A DNA stretch of 64,000 bases from the NCBI RefSeq assembly GCF_030272615.1, contig NC_081412.1, positions 684,208,583 to 684,272,582 on the forward strand. The letters are read 5' to 3'. This stretch comes from Cryptomeria japonica. Taxonomy: Eukaryota; Streptophyta; Pinopsida; Cupressales; Cupressaceae. Position 1 is the first letter of the stretch; each line of letters begins with the position of its first letter. A model generated the notes under the pieces. The model was not told where the DNA came from and ran no database searches. It saw only the letters and a list, made by a program, of their open reading frames with translations. Below are positions 30,641-43,796 of the stretch, in pieces. Made by a program: the position numbers and the translations under genes.

Positions 30641-32734
30641 GAAGTAGTGAGTATAGTGGTTTATACATTCAACAAAGTACATATCAAAGGAGAAACCGGT
30701 AAGACACCTTATGAATTATGGTTTGGCAATACACCTACAGTTAAGTATTTTAGTTTTTTCAGTAATAAATGTTATACCAGGAGAGATGATACCATTGGGA
30801 AATTTGATCCTAGATGTGATGAAGCCATATTTCTTGGTTATTCTAATGAAGGAAAAGCATATAGATGTGATAAAAAGAGATTGCAAAGAATTGTGGAGAG
30901 TGCTAATGTCAAAGTAGATGATTTGAACAAAAGTCAAATCAGAGTTTATGAGAAGGAACCAGCAGTGGAAATGATTATATCTGAACCGGTAGCACCTTTA
31001 CCAGAACAAAGAGTTGAACCAGTTACTCTGAAAACATCAGAGAATTATAGAGTAACTGAAGAACAAGGAAGAGGAACAGAGAGTCAGAAGACTCCTAGGT
31101 ATGTGAGATTAAATCATTTTGAAGATTAGATCATTGGGGATAAGAGAAATGGAGTGATGACAAGAAGAAGAATAGCAACTAATGAGGTATGTTTAATTTC
31201 ACAAGTTGAACCAATATCGATAATTGAGGCATGTAATGATGAACATTGGGTAAAAGCTATGGAAGAAGAATTAGATTCGATTGAGAAAAATAACACATGG
31301 ACTTTGGTTCCCCGCCCTAAAAATAAAAATATAATTGGAAGTAAATGGGTTTTCAGGAATAAATTGAATGAGGATGGTCAAGTTATAAGAAATAAGGCTA
31401 GATTGGTTTGTAAAGGATATTATAAGAAGGAAGGAATTGATTATGGAGAGACTTTTGTACCTATATCTAGGATTGAAGCTATATGATTATTTGTTGCCTA
31501 TGGTGCTTACAAAAACTACAAGGTTTATTAGATGGATGTTAAATGTGCATTCTTGAATGGGGATCTCAATGAGGAAGTTTATATTGAGAAACTTGATGGT
31601 TTTTCACTATCTGATGATACAGATATGGTTTGCAGATTAAGGAAAGCTTTATATGGATTGAAACAAGCGCCTAGAACTTTGTATGCAAGGTTGGATAAAT
31701 ACCTTTAGAAGCTTGGCTTTACTAAGGGTAGTGCCAACAATAATTTATATTATAAAATCATTGATGATGATATACGGATTGTTGAAATATTTTTTGATGA
31801 CATTATTTTTGGAGGTGAAGATAAATTATGCATAGATTTTTCTAAGAATATGGAGAAAGAATTTGAGATGTCTATGATTGGTGACATGAAATTTTTCTTA
31901 GGTTTGTAGATTACTCAAACTGACAAAGGCATTTTTATCTATCAAAATAAATATGCTAAGGAATTGTTGAAGAAATTTGGTATGGGAGATTCTAAACTAG
32001 TAAGTACTCCTATGGTTACAAGTGAGAAATTGACAAAAAAAGATGTTTATGCACTGGTAAATCCTAGAAGATACAAATCTATGATTGGAGGTTTGACTTA
32101 GACTAGGCTTGACATTATGGATGTTTTTTATATTGTTTCAAGATTTCAAAGTGATCCTAGAGAAAATCATGAGATGGTAGAGAAAAGGATTTTTAGATAC
32201 TTGCAAGGTACATCAAAATATGGATTGTGGTATCCTAAGGATGATAAATTCACTTTATGTGCATATACATATGCTTATTGGGCTGGAGATGTTGATGATC
32301 GAAAAATTACTTCTAGTGGAGCTTTCTTTCTTGGAAATAAGTTGGTTACATGTATCAACAAGAAATAATCATGTACTTCTCTATCTATTGTTGAAGCTAA
32401 GTATGTTGTTGCTGCTACTAACTGTACACAAGTTTTATGGATGAAGCAAACGTTGAAAGATATAAAGGTGGATTATGATGCACGGGTAGTTATTCACTAT
32501 GATAACTCTGCTGCTATTGATATATCAAAGAATCTAGTATTTCATTCTAAGACAAAGCACATATCTATCAAGTATAACTTTTTGAAGGAGAAGGTGGAAG
32601 CAAATGAAGTTAGGCTAGTTTATGTGAACACTAAAGAATAGATTGCAGGTATTTTCACTAAACCTTTATCCAAGGAATCATTTGAGTACCTGAGAGACAA
32701 ATTGGGAGTTTTTTCCCTTCCGATAGAGACTTGA
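30641..32734 (+). pseudogene. Copia integrase C-terminus, RT and RNase H, broken
   Basis: Integrase tail (FLGYSNEGKAYR), then RT from about 31200: [21 protein letters not shown] is cut by several stops, mostly TAG. The catalytic YVDD box is FFDD at 31790-31801. Further RT text includes [11 protein letters not shown]. RNase H follows (YAYWAGDVDDRKITSSG, HYDNSAAIDISKNLVFH, KHISIKYNFLKE) and ends near TKPLSKESFEYLRDKLG. Gln and Trp codons turned into TAG explain many of the breaks. Confidence 0.9.
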
Positions 32735-34707
32735 TTGATGTAGTTTGGCATTAGTCTAGCATGCATTGTCTGAGATACTATTCATTTCGACATTGATGTG
32801 GGATGCTACTGCCTAGGGGGAGTAGTCAGCTTTGAGATTCAAAGGTTTATATTTTTGCTTTGATATTTCTGACAGTTTTATGGCATTGATGTCAAAGGGG
32901 GAGAGATATTGATGTGAAAAAGTTAAAAATAGAAAGTGATAAATGTCAAAGGGGGAGAGATATGAAAAGTAAAAGAGAGATAAATTTAAAGCTATATTGG
33001 GTGATTGGTGTAGGAGTACCCTTCCAGACTCTTTCTCTTTCTTTTTCTAGTTGGTTTTATGCTTCTTTAGAAGCCATTGTACATAAAATATTGAGCCATG
33101 TGCTCATAGGTCCTAGGTAGGGTCCTAGAGGAGATCTTAGGGGTCATAAGTCAAAATTGTGATTTTCTTGAAAATGGAGGGTATGTGTGTCCTACAGGTG
33201 TTTAGGGGTCCTTCATATCATGGTGGTGTCCTTAGGTTGGCCCATTGTGGGTCTAGGAGTCATGAAGAGCAATATTGGGAAAGTTGCTCAAAAGTTGCAA
33301 AAGTTGCATGACAACTTTTAAAAGTTGTCGAGCAACTTTTCCACCATGATGTCAAAATCCTTAGGTTGGTGTGGACAACCCTAAATGTGGCACACTAACC
33401 AAGGTATGGGTAGTATAAGATGTTACAAACCCTAAGTTAAAGGGTTGGATGTCAGAGATTGTATGGCTCAAGCAAACTGAATTGACTATGACTGTTTTTG
33501 AGTTACCAGTTAGTTTGAATGAAGATACCAATCAAACAAATGGATTGATTTGTGAGAAAACCTATGTGAAATGTCTTTTTTGGTGTATATATCTTCATTG
33601 TGAGTGATTATATTATCTTTTTGTTTACCGATTGAGTGTGTTTGTAAATAGTTTGTAAATTGCAATCTTACTATCTAGTTTTGGACCGGTTTGAGTAAAT
33701 GAAGTCTTAACTCCATTCCCCATTGTGGAACCACCATGAAACCATGGGGAATGGATGTGAAGACCCTGTTCTATAGTCCCAAGAAAGCAGGGCCCTTGAA
33801 AATGAAAGGAGGCCAAGCAAAGACCCATTCCTAGGCGAGACTGGACAGTGCCCGGTTAGGAATGGTTGTTGGTGTAGAGGTCTTGGAGAGCAAGGTTGAT
33901 TAGTGGAGAGTGCATCCTTTGGAGGAAGTGTAGAGGAGTGAGTGAAGTATCATTGGTGTGAAGGAGGAGCCTCCAACAATCCAAACAAGGTGTCTAAAAC
34001 TCAAAACACACTCACTGTGACCCAGGCAGACACTAAAAACCCTCATAAAAACCCTTAAAAACCTTAAAATCCACCAAGGACAGTGTACGGACACTTGGAG
34101 GCCTAAAATCTAGAAAATCCTTGAGTCCTTTCCAAATGAATGGTAGTCCTTTTTGGGAGAATAGGTTGTTTGTGAATCATTTGTGAGAGGGAGCCCTAGA
34201 AGACCGGTTAGGAGGCCTAATTGGTCCTAATCCTTGTAGCCCTTTTTGAAGGCAAAAACACAAAATTGTGAAATCGGTGAGGGGTTAGAGTCTTGAAACC
34301 TCTTGGGGGCTCATGAATGGGTGGATAGATCATGAAATAGACCTGAAACAACCTTGCTAAGACCTTGGAAGGTGTGGAACAAGATTAGCCCTTATTAGCC
34401 ATAGGAAGGGGTTTGAGTCTCATGAGTAGGCGAGACCTTAGGAGCAGCAAAGCAACCCATTGGTGGGTGGATTGGGCAAGGTCAGGGGATTCCTCAAGCA
34501 AAGGAAGTCCTAGAGACCCTATGGTGTGGGGATAACACCAGGTGATCCAAGGAAAGGATCCAAGAGCATAGACTAGGTTAGTCTATCCCAAACCCCATCC
34601 CATCAGTGATTGTTGGTTGTCTTCCACAAGGGGAGACTTGCTTGCAATTTCTTGGTACCTAGATGTTTTTCACATCTAGTACTATCATGAATGCCAAAGG
34701 GGGAGAT
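32735..34707 (+). other. 3' non-coding region of Copia element 1
   Basis: No protein frame supported. AAAGGGGGAGAGATAT occurs twice (near 32896 and 32948), resembling extra polypurine tracts. The functional tract is GCCAAAGGGGGAGAT at 34693-34707, directly before the 3' LTR. Confidence 0.65.
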
Positions 34708-35929
34708 TGTTGGCCATTTGGTGGAATTGATTATGTGTTGCATTGATGTTTTGTCATTAATGTCAACACTAGCTGTTTGGATGTTTTACCGGCATCCTTC
34801 TGGTCTCGGTAGGTTAAGTTATTTCTAGTTAACTTGGATCTAGTATGATCTGGTAGGCTCTGGTATAATTTTGTGATAGAATTGGCTTGTTCATGATACT
34901 CATACTCATATTTGGTCAAATGGTTTTGTTCTGGTGATTGGATGCTATCCTGATTTCTTAGAAGATTGGTTTCTTGTTTAGGCAAGGGTTTCACCGACAA
35001 AGTGTTTGATGGAGATCTTTGATGAATTGCATTAATTGTCTTGGTGTAGCTTCTGATGGAGTTTCAGGATGTTGTTGGTGATCATGTTCAAGACTTGGCA
35101 TTTGGAGATCATTTTTGAAGCGTGTGGACCTATACTTGGTCCCAGTTTATCTAGGTTATTGACCAACTTTAATGTAACGTGTGGATAGGACCTATTGATG
35201 TATTTTTGGGATATCTTATGTCTTGATATTACTTTTCTGGTCTAAGGCCAATATGGTTTGTAATTATGTAATTAGTTTATTGTGTGGTGGCCATCTTGAT
35301 TGTTTATGGTCGAGGGTTTGTATATATAGATGTAAGATTTTATTGTAGATCATCATGGTTAATGTAAGAGGTCATCGTCAAGGAATGTAATGTGCGAATT
35401 ATGTAATATCATTCAGGCAGAGGAGTTGGTTGATTATTGGAAATTGAATTGGGTTTATGTAAGGGGATTTGGTCCTCCTATATTTAGCTTAACTGGAACT
35501 TTACTCTGGCATAGGAGATGCTATCTTTTGAAGTTCAACACTTCTCCAGATTGTAGTCTCGATTTGTATGTAGTCAATGAGGCCCCTTTTGTGATGAGTA
35601 GTATTCTCTAGACTGTTGGCCTTCTTGCGAGTGCATACCCCTTCATTGTAATTCACATACTTACTATATAAGTATTATTTGACTGTGGGTAGTCTTCCCA
35701 TTGTGGTTTTTCCCTATACCGCATTTTCCACGTACAAATCTTTGTGTTTTATGGATGGATTTTATTCTTTGATTATTGCTTATACTTAATTGGATTAACT
35801 GCTATTTGAGTATTATTGTTTTGGGTTCCAGTATTAAATTTCAAATTCTAAATGCTTCGGGTAATCTGTGACAACTGATTCAGCCCCCCTCCCTCTCATT
35901 TGTCTTCTAGTTATCTAGATTGTCTAACA
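34708..35929 (+). repeat. 3' LTR of Copia element 1
   Basis: 1222 bp, TGTTGGCC..GTCTAACA, followed by TAATT, the target duplication. It is clearly diverged from the 5' LTR. Confidence 0.9.
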
Positions 35930-36716
35930 TAATTAAACAAAACCATACATGTGTAAATATAAATTAAATGAATACAGAGATGAATAAAATGAATCCATGC
36001 ATGTGTTAAAATATAAATGAATCCATGACACAAATATCCCCTTAAGATCCCTTAAGACAACGTATATATATAGATGATCTCTTGGATCATGCATATCTAT
36101 AAATGAATTGATACTTGTATACATACATTTAAAGATGATTTAATAGGTGATTCACACATTAAAAATTCAAGCTACTTGTGTAACTATAAATACAACATAA
36201 TTAAGTGAAACTATACATGTGTAAATATAAATTAAATGAATACATAGATGAATAAAATGAATCCATGCATGTGTACAAATATAAATGAATCCATACATGT
36301 GTTTAAATGACCCCTTAAGACAACATGTAATAAAATGAATCCATACACATAAATAAAATTAAAAATTAAAATCAATACATACATGTTCAATGCATAGATA
36401 CAAAATATTTAATTTAAGAATAAATTATGTAAAATCAATGTATAAAACGTAAAATAGATGCATCAGCAAAACTAAATTTCCACAAGTTATCCAAATGTAA
36501 ACACGTGTCTAAATATGTAAATATATACATGAGTTTAACAAAATAAGACCTATCTAATATAATTTACTTGTTCAAACATGACAAGTGAACTTAAAGCTCC
36601 TAGTACATATAATCTGGATCCTCCCTATCTTTTATATCTCTAAAAAAAATTTCATGATATTCAATAGGCAACCTCCACTTTTCGTTTCCACATCCTCTTT
36701 TTGACAATGTCTCCAA
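35930..36716. repeat. Old flanking DNA with diverged tandem repeats, right part
   Basis: It continues the repeats of 26331-27247. The block with GTGTAAATATAAATTAAATG and AATGAATCCATGCATGTG occurs at about 35950, 36200 and, across the Copia insertion, at about 26850. No gene. Confidence 0.6.
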
Positions 36717-39700
36717 CTACAATCTTGTCCCAGTTACTAAGTGACTATAGTGTAGAACTTTTTGGCCAGGCGTATAATCAATGAATGCTACACCATTTGT
36801 ATCTATCTTTATTTGTTGATAATAGGTGCCTTCAACAACAACTGAACCAGTGGAATATTGTTGTCCATCATCATCATTGACTAATTTCAATAACTTGCAT
36901 TTTGGTTGTGTGCATCTTAGTAGATAATAGTCTACACTTTCAATATTGTCAAAATCAACAATCACTACAAAAATATCACCTATGAAAATAGACCATGTGT
37001 ATATATATTTAAAGCAATATTAGTTCATTATACTTTTTTAAATTAATTTTGAACAATATTAAATTAAATAAGAATTAAAAAATTTATACACGTACATATA
37101 TAATTTATAAAATATGATTGCACATATCCATTAGCAATATTCTGACAATGAGTATCTGTGTTGTTCACAATGCAATCAACAAAAAAGCATGATTTTCCTC
37201 TTGCAAGAATAACACAAGGCTTGCTAAATCCTATAGTCATGACTTGATGAAAACTTCTAATGCCATTAATTGATTGACAATTATAAGGATTTGATCGATC
37301 AATATCTGATAATACAAATTATTTAGTCCATTTTAGTTCATTTCACACATATGCATGTGCACACACACACAAACAAATTTTAAAAATAATTCAAGAACAC
37401 TTGAATGTTTAAGAATATTTATATATACATACATTTAACTTCCCAAAAATAATGCTTGTTGTAAGTTGTATCACAACCAACAAAATGATTTTTGCACCAC
37501 TCAATAATATCATTAGAATTACATTTAGTGTTACCTGCATAGAAGCTCTCGATTTATAAAAGTGGACAACTCATGTACATAAATATATATATATATATAT
37601 TTAAATTAATCTATGAAGAGAATTAAAATTGTACACAAATATGAAGAGGATTTACTTGCAAGTTCATGTTGGCGAAGTGCATGCTTCACACATGCTCCTT
37701 CTCCATCATGCTCTCATTTTCCATGTCCACTCTCAAAGAAGTTCCACAAAAACATTATGCTACATCGATCATGCTATAGGGATAACCAATTAAAATCTTT
37801 TGCATACTTAAATTTCCCTGACATGAATAACATATATATATTTAAACTTTTGATCTGTTATATACAATCAAATCATATATAAGAAAAAACTCAACTTATA
37901 ATCAATTTAAAATCTAATGTACTTATCGGCACATCCATCTAAGCAAATCCAATGTTATGTACGTTTTATCCCATGATCTTTAATATCTTCAAAAACATTC
38001 CAAAATGATGTGCTACATAGCTCCTATCATGACATGTATCAATCACTGATATATAAATGAACCTCCTTGGTGATAATGTGTTCATTTTCAATACCCTCTA
38101 TGCCATCCACTTGGAATTGTGCATGTCTATTGCAAACTTGTACAAATATTGAAACTTGATCAAAATGATAATATTGACTTTGAATTTCTGTGTGAGGACT
38201 AAATTTATAGTTCTTGGAGAATTCTACAATTGAAAGAATACAACCTGGTGGAAAATAATTCTTTTAATCACAAAATTGTTTAGCCTTCCATCTTGCACCA
38301 TGACAATGTTGGATATGTGGATATATCATATTATGAAATCTATCTATAAATTGAATGTAGGGAAATACACTCTCTTTCAACGTAATGTTTTTGGATTCAG
38401 TTCCTAACTTACTTTGGTATGTCTCATATTCAAATCTCTTCCATATAACTAGTGCATGAATATCAATATTCTCAGTTTGCAACACAAACTTACTCAAAAA
38501 TCCACAATCATTGCATTCACCTTTTATACATTGTATTTTCAAATCATTTGAATCTTCTAATTTATCACATAAAATAGACTTCACAAATTGTGTTGTACTT
38601 GTAGGAATGACTAGATTTTGATTAATTGTTGATGCTCTGCAAAAAGGATTAGAAAATCTATTTGATGGCAACACACACAAGAGCACAAGAAACAAACGTT
38701 AGTGTTAGCAACAAAAGATTATCCTAAATAGGCATATCAAGAGAGATATTAAGCATGAAATAGAAAGCATATAAACATAGAATGAAATAGCTAATCAAGA
38801 TGCTCATAGTTGCTCCTCCCTTGTTCCTCTCCTCTCCAAGTCCCAAATGAGTGTAGCTCTCAGCTTTTAGCACTAGCCATGGATGCCATATGGAGATTCA
38901 AGATGGTTGAATATGATAAGCAAATGCTATGCAAGAGTAGATAGTGATGCTATGAGAAAGCTCTATGCTAATGCCAGTATAACAACAATACTCTAAATGC
39001 TTCCTTTTTTGCTTGAGGAGAAGGGTTCTATTTATAGAAGAAATGGAGAAATGAAGGGTTAAGATTGAGCAATCTTAACAAGGGTTAGGATTGAAAGTTG
39101 GGGATCCATGTGCACAATTGGCACCAATAAAATGGTGACAAGTGTCAACATAGGATTGGGTTGAGAGAAGAGGTTGGAGGCATTAAAGGCCTGAGAAGAC
39201 CTCATGGTTATCTAGAAGGTAAGGGTCAAGTCTAAATTAAGATCACCCATTGGATTAAGAGTTAATCCAAGGATAAACCTTTGTGCAAATGATTAAGAGA
39301 TAATCATGGTCAAAGCATTAATGGCCTGATGAGACCTTTGGGTTGGGTAGAGGTTGAGTCAAAACAAATGTTTTAACCATGTGGGAGGGTTTGAGGTAAC
39401 CATTAATGGTTATTGGAGACTTTGGGTATTAAGTGGTTGAAGGTTGAAAGCCTTCAATGGTTATCAAAGACTTTGAGCCATTTAGTGGTTGAAGGTTGAA
39501 AGCTTTTAAAGGTTATCCAAGACTTTGAGGGTTAATTTGTTGAACACACAAAGCATTAATTGCTTTTCAAAGACTTTGGAGTCTTTGAGAAGTGACTCCA
39601 ATTTGCTTAGGAATGTGACAATATTTAGGGGATGGATTAGGCTAATTAGGAAGGGTTTAGAAGAATCTAGAAGGGGTTTAGGCATACAAGTGGATTTTGT

Positions 39701-41474
39701 AGGAAAATGCAAGTGGGAGAAATTTTGGTATTTTCAATTAAAATAAAATCATTTATTTCAATTAAATGGTGTAAGTTGCATTTGGATAAATATTTAAATA
39801 AATATTAATTTATTTAAATGAGAAAAAGAAGATAAAGCATTTAAAATGCTTGAAGACTTTGAGGGAAACCATTAAAGGCTTGAAGACTTTAAGGAAAACC
39901 ATTAAAGTCTTAAGAAGACTATAGAAGGAAGCCATCAAGTTTGAAGACTTTAAAGCCATCAAGTTTGAATACTTTAAGGGAAACCATTAAAGGTTTCAAG
40001 TGGGTGAGGATAAATAGGATTTTAAATAAATAATTTATTTAAAATAGTTGTGCAACTTGCTTTTGTAGGAAAATACAAGTGGGTGGAGGATAAAGGTGAT
40101 TTAAATAAATTATTTATTTAAAATAATTGTGCAACTTGCATTTGTAGGAAAATGCAAGTGGGTAGAGGATAAAGGTGATTTAAATAAATGTTAATTTATT
40201 TAAATGTGAGAGGTGGGATTTTGGGGGTTTTAAATAAATATTAATTTATTTAAATGTGAGAGAAGATTTAATTAAATAAATATGATTTATTTATTTAATT
40301 AATGGTCTGAATTTGGTTAAGTGAATTAAATCAAATAAATTGAATAATTTATTTAATTAATAGGAGAAGAGGGTTAAGATGAATTAATTAAATATTAATT
40401 TAATTAATTATTAATTGATGGTTAAATAATCAAATAAATACTAAGTATTCATTTAATTAAGTGGACAGATTTATGTGACTACAATTGTTACCATGAACTT
40501 CTTATATGATTGCAAGTGTAGATGAAATTCAGCCTAATTTTGACAACAAGAAGTTTCACGTACCTTATTTATGCATACAAAGAAAGAATGCAATATCTCA
40601 AACATCCTTTGGCAAATCTTTACATTTAAAATTCATGCTTGAATGCTTCAAACAATTCACTTTGTGTTGTATCTAAGAAATGTTTTGGATGTGTAATCTT
40701 TTTACCATCTTCATCTATCATATATATAGTGTCCCTTCTATTGGAATAAACACAAGATTGGTTTGTCCAATAATCAATGACCTGTCTTTTCACATCTTCA
40801 GAAATTATGTCTTTTCTAGAAACCCTACATATATTTACCCAATTTTTTTCAATTTTTTCATCCAACATATTTCTCTTCCTAATGTATCTTTGAATAGTTC
40901 TTCTAGATACATGCATTAATTGAGAAATTGCATTAACTTGATTTATACGAGTCAATTTCTTACTAGTAATCATAGTCATCAATGCTCTACATGCAACACT
41001 TAAATCAACACCTCGACTTGTGTTGTCAATACAATTCAATGTTTCTTGTAAATTTTCAATTATAGTTTCTTTTGCTAATGTATCAGGAGAACTTTTCTTA
41101 TTATCAACACCCAACAACTCCAAAACAGGTTTCATTTCTCTTTTCCTAAATAACTTAGCAAATAATTGTGCTCTTCCAATAATAGACTTATTTTTAAAAT
41201 AATCATCCCACAATTTCTTACAATGTAATTTTAATGTGCTTTCAGCTATCATATCTTCAGATGGAATTTTATTGAAAAGACTATCTTCATACATTTCCAT
41301 CAAATTTTCCATACCAAAAAAAAAAGAATCTCGTACCTGAGTAGATGTTTCTTTAACATCATAATGTTGATCTTGAACATCAATGGGTTGTTGTTGACTA
41401 CGTTTTGTATGACCTTTCATCTTATAATCCCTTTTACGATCATACAACCTTGATCTAGTCCTCTTATTCCCCAT
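36717..41474 (-). pseudogene. Multi-exon transposase-like gene, degraded and split by a solo LTR
   Basis: The first exon (41474 down to about 40626, ATG start) encodes about 280 residues with a helix-turn-helix (QLMHVSRRTIQRYIRKR). After a one-base shift come FFVCINKVRETSCCQN and, beyond the solo LTR, TTQFVKSILCDK with a Cys cluster (CIKGECNDCGF). Then HFDQVSIFVQVCN, preceded by VEFSKNYKF, and LDGCADK. An intron (37818-37922, GT-AG) leads to FESGHGK(stop)EHDGEGACVKHAL. A second intron (37535-37655) leads to NSNDIIEWCKNHFVGC, and later exons carry INGIRSFHQVM and, at 36979-36717, VDFDNIESVDYYLLRC. From memory this resembles large uncharacterised transposase-like proteins of animals and non-flowering plants with an HGKG..DG.G motif; I cannot name the superfamily. 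Confidence 0.7.
38630..40483 (-). repeat. Solo LTR (family B), copy 2
   Basis: 1854 bp, TGATGC.. at the low end and ..GTGACTACA at the high end; in sense direction TGTAGTCAC..GCATCA. The target duplication ATTGT lies at 38625-38629 and 40484-40488. A minus-strand TATA box (CTATAAATAGAACCC) lies near 39026-39040. The two halves of the transposase-like gene join in frame across it (..FMVTIN / NQNLVIP.. sharing the duplication). About 400 bp longer than copy 3, with extra AAACCATTAAAG-type repeats near 39840-40060. Confidence 0.92.
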
Positions 41475-41947
41475 TGCAAAAAATATTCAGATCTTCAAAA
41501 TTTCATGCTTTGAACCTAAAAACAAAAACATGCATATGTAGCATATATAAGAAAAAAACATATTTGTGCGCACCTTTCAAGTTATTTTAAATTCTAGAAG
41601 CTATCTATATACATATATATACTTATCAGAAAAATGTTAGAGTTAAATATATAAATCTAGACTTCAAATCTAAACTATGAAAGTGAAAAAAGTTATATAG
41701 TTACTTTTCCTTGTTCTTAACAAACAAAATATAATTAATGAAATGTAAATTTAATTTTGCATTTTTAAACTTTATGCATTGAATAAATGAAAAATGTGTA
41801 AATTTTCATCCATTTAGATCATTTGACTTGAATTACACTTTTAAAAATTTAGAAAATAAAAAAATAATGTTCAAGAAATAAGACCTAGTTTCTACCAAAC
41901 ATAAGATAAAGAGTAAGAAATGAAGTTAGTTGGATTCTACATTTGAC
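41475..41947 (-). other. Upstream region of the transposase-like gene
   Basis: AT-rich sequence before the first ATG of the transposase-like gene. I see no promoter motif I would defend. It continues beyond the Copia-type insertion at 49817. Confidence 0.35.
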
Positions 41948-41952
41948 TATGC

Positions 41953-43173
41953 TGATGAATACTGAGAGGGGGGGGGTTGTGAATTAGTATACCAAAAATT
42001 ACATTACTTAAACTCTTAAACAATCTAGCAGTAAACCGTTAAAATAGTTTAACAAACAAACCAGTTAACACACATGCAAACCAAAGAGCAAATAAGGCAT
42101 TCACCCATAGAAGCAAAATCACCATAACACAAGAGATTTTGACATGGAAACCCAAATGAGAAAAACCATGGTGAGATGAAACTCACAAGTAACTATCTGC
42201 TGAATAGTAACCAGACTGGTTAAGGTCATACAATGTTCTTTACCAGAACAGATCCTGTTAGGAATCTCAATCTCTGTTAGGAGATAAGTCTGATTAAAGA
42301 CTACCTTATGAGAGGATTTCAGATCCATAGATGTGAATGACCTTGTTAGAGGATTTACAAAGGCTAATCTGGGCCTACCCAATTAAGGGTTTCTGACTTG
42401 TCAAAGATGTGAGTAATAAACAAGTGAATGATCTAGCAAATGGCACAGTTTTCTTGATTAGACCCATTGTAGCTCATAGCTAATGCTCTTCAACATTACT
42501 TCAATCTTTAGTAAATCCACACTCTGTTGCAGTACATAAACTTGATCTTCTCAGTTAAGATCACACATACAAGAGCTTTGACGACCACCAAAACCTAATA
42601 GCTACACTCATACATACACATACAAAACCCTAGACATGATGTCCTTAAAAGGAATCTAATTTCATGTCGGTCCAATGGCCAATGGGATTACATTGCAAGT
42701 TCCTAGGTTCAATGTATCTAGACACATTTGGTAACACCACACAAAATCACCATCAAAGTGTCAGTGGATGGTAAGTCATCACAAAAATATATCGGTTGGT
42801 AACTCATCACAGAGTATTACCAGTTTATACAACTTTTCTGGTTACCAGTTGGTAACTCAGAGTAATACCGGTTTAACAAATTACCGATTGATAAAAATTG
42901 AAGACTAGGAAAAAGATAACCGTCTCTTTTGGGTCCTTTGCTCCACTCTGCTTGAGATCCTTAAACAACTTGATCTCTCTATGTCGCTTGGGTCTTTATA
43001 CCACTCGAGATCGATAAACACTTTCTACATAACATTAATAGTCTAAAGACTACAACATGATACCGGTTTGGAACAATTACTGGTTGAGCATAATTCATAC
43101 ATTCACAAAGTGATCTCATAGAAAGTGTGTGTCCATCAATGAAAATCACAACATAATCATCAAAATGCCAACA
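41953..43173 (-). repeat. 3' LTR of the accessory-protein Copia element
   Basis: 1221 bp. The low end TGATGAATACTGAG is followed by a G9 tract; the high end is AATGCCAACA. It contains GGTAACTCATCACAGAGTATTACC-like units near 42790-42850 whose CATCACA core resembles the stem-loop array at 8164. Confidence 0.88.
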
Positions 43174-43796
43174 ATCTCCCCCTTTGGCATTGATGGCAAC
43201 ACTTAGGAAAATTTTTGACATCTAAGTGTTTTACAACAAAATTATGCCATAATCAAAATTAACTCCCCCTAAGCATACACACTATCCCTTTTACAGAAAA
43301 TACAATGTATACTACTTCCTTACAGAGATAAACATGAAAGTATACATAGCATGCATCAAAATTTAAATACAGAATACTACTCCCCATCAAAATTTTAAAA
43401 ACAAAATACTACTCCCCCTTTGCCAATAATGACAATGTATAGCTGAATAACCCCTGTTCTATTAGTATTAAAAACTGATTTAAAGAGTTTATGACAATAA
43501 AGAGTGAAACTTGTCAAAAACTGATTTAAAGTCCTACATAAATGTCTTCATGGATAAAGACCATGATTTAAGAAATGAGGTAGCAACCTCATTCTCTATT
43601 TGCATCTGATAGACCCGCTCTTCCATGGTACCCAAGGTACTCATCTCTTGAGTGACCATTAGGACATCTAGATTTAGATAGCATTTCTGAAGAATTTATA
43701 GTCTTGGAAGTAGGACTAGTTGAAGTTCCTGCAAATTACGTGTCTGGTTGCTTATCTCTGCCTCTATTCTTGTAGACTAGAGTTGAAACTGGTGAG
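43174..43796 (-). other. Polypurine tract and 3' non-coding region
   Basis: On the minus strand AAAGGGGGAGATTG (43172-43185) adjoins the LTR. A second purine run, GCTTAGGGGGAGTT, lies near 43259-43272. A similar GCTTAGGGGGAG lies near 47245, so the accessory protein is bracketed by two such runs. The 3' tail of the accessory protein frame may extend into this part. Confidence 0.55.

Larger units (their letters stand above)
27248..35929 (+). mobile_element. Complete but inactive Ty1/Copia element
   Basis: 8,682 bp with LTRs 27248-28459 and 34708-35929, both starting TGTT and ending CTAACA. The target duplication TAATT lies at 27243-27247 and 35930-35934. The coding order gag, protease, integrase, RT, RNase H is that of Copia. 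Every domain has stops or lost catalytic residues. The LTRs differ visibly (for example CGCC/GGCC near the start and several differences in the first 150 bp), so it is much older than the element at 15308. About 1.9 kb of non-coding DNA lies between RNase H and the 3' LTR. Confidence 0.92.

Noticed and set aside
32441-32641. Treating this and other Copia pol pieces as separate small genes
   Set aside because: They are fragments of one RNase H/RT region separated by stop codons.
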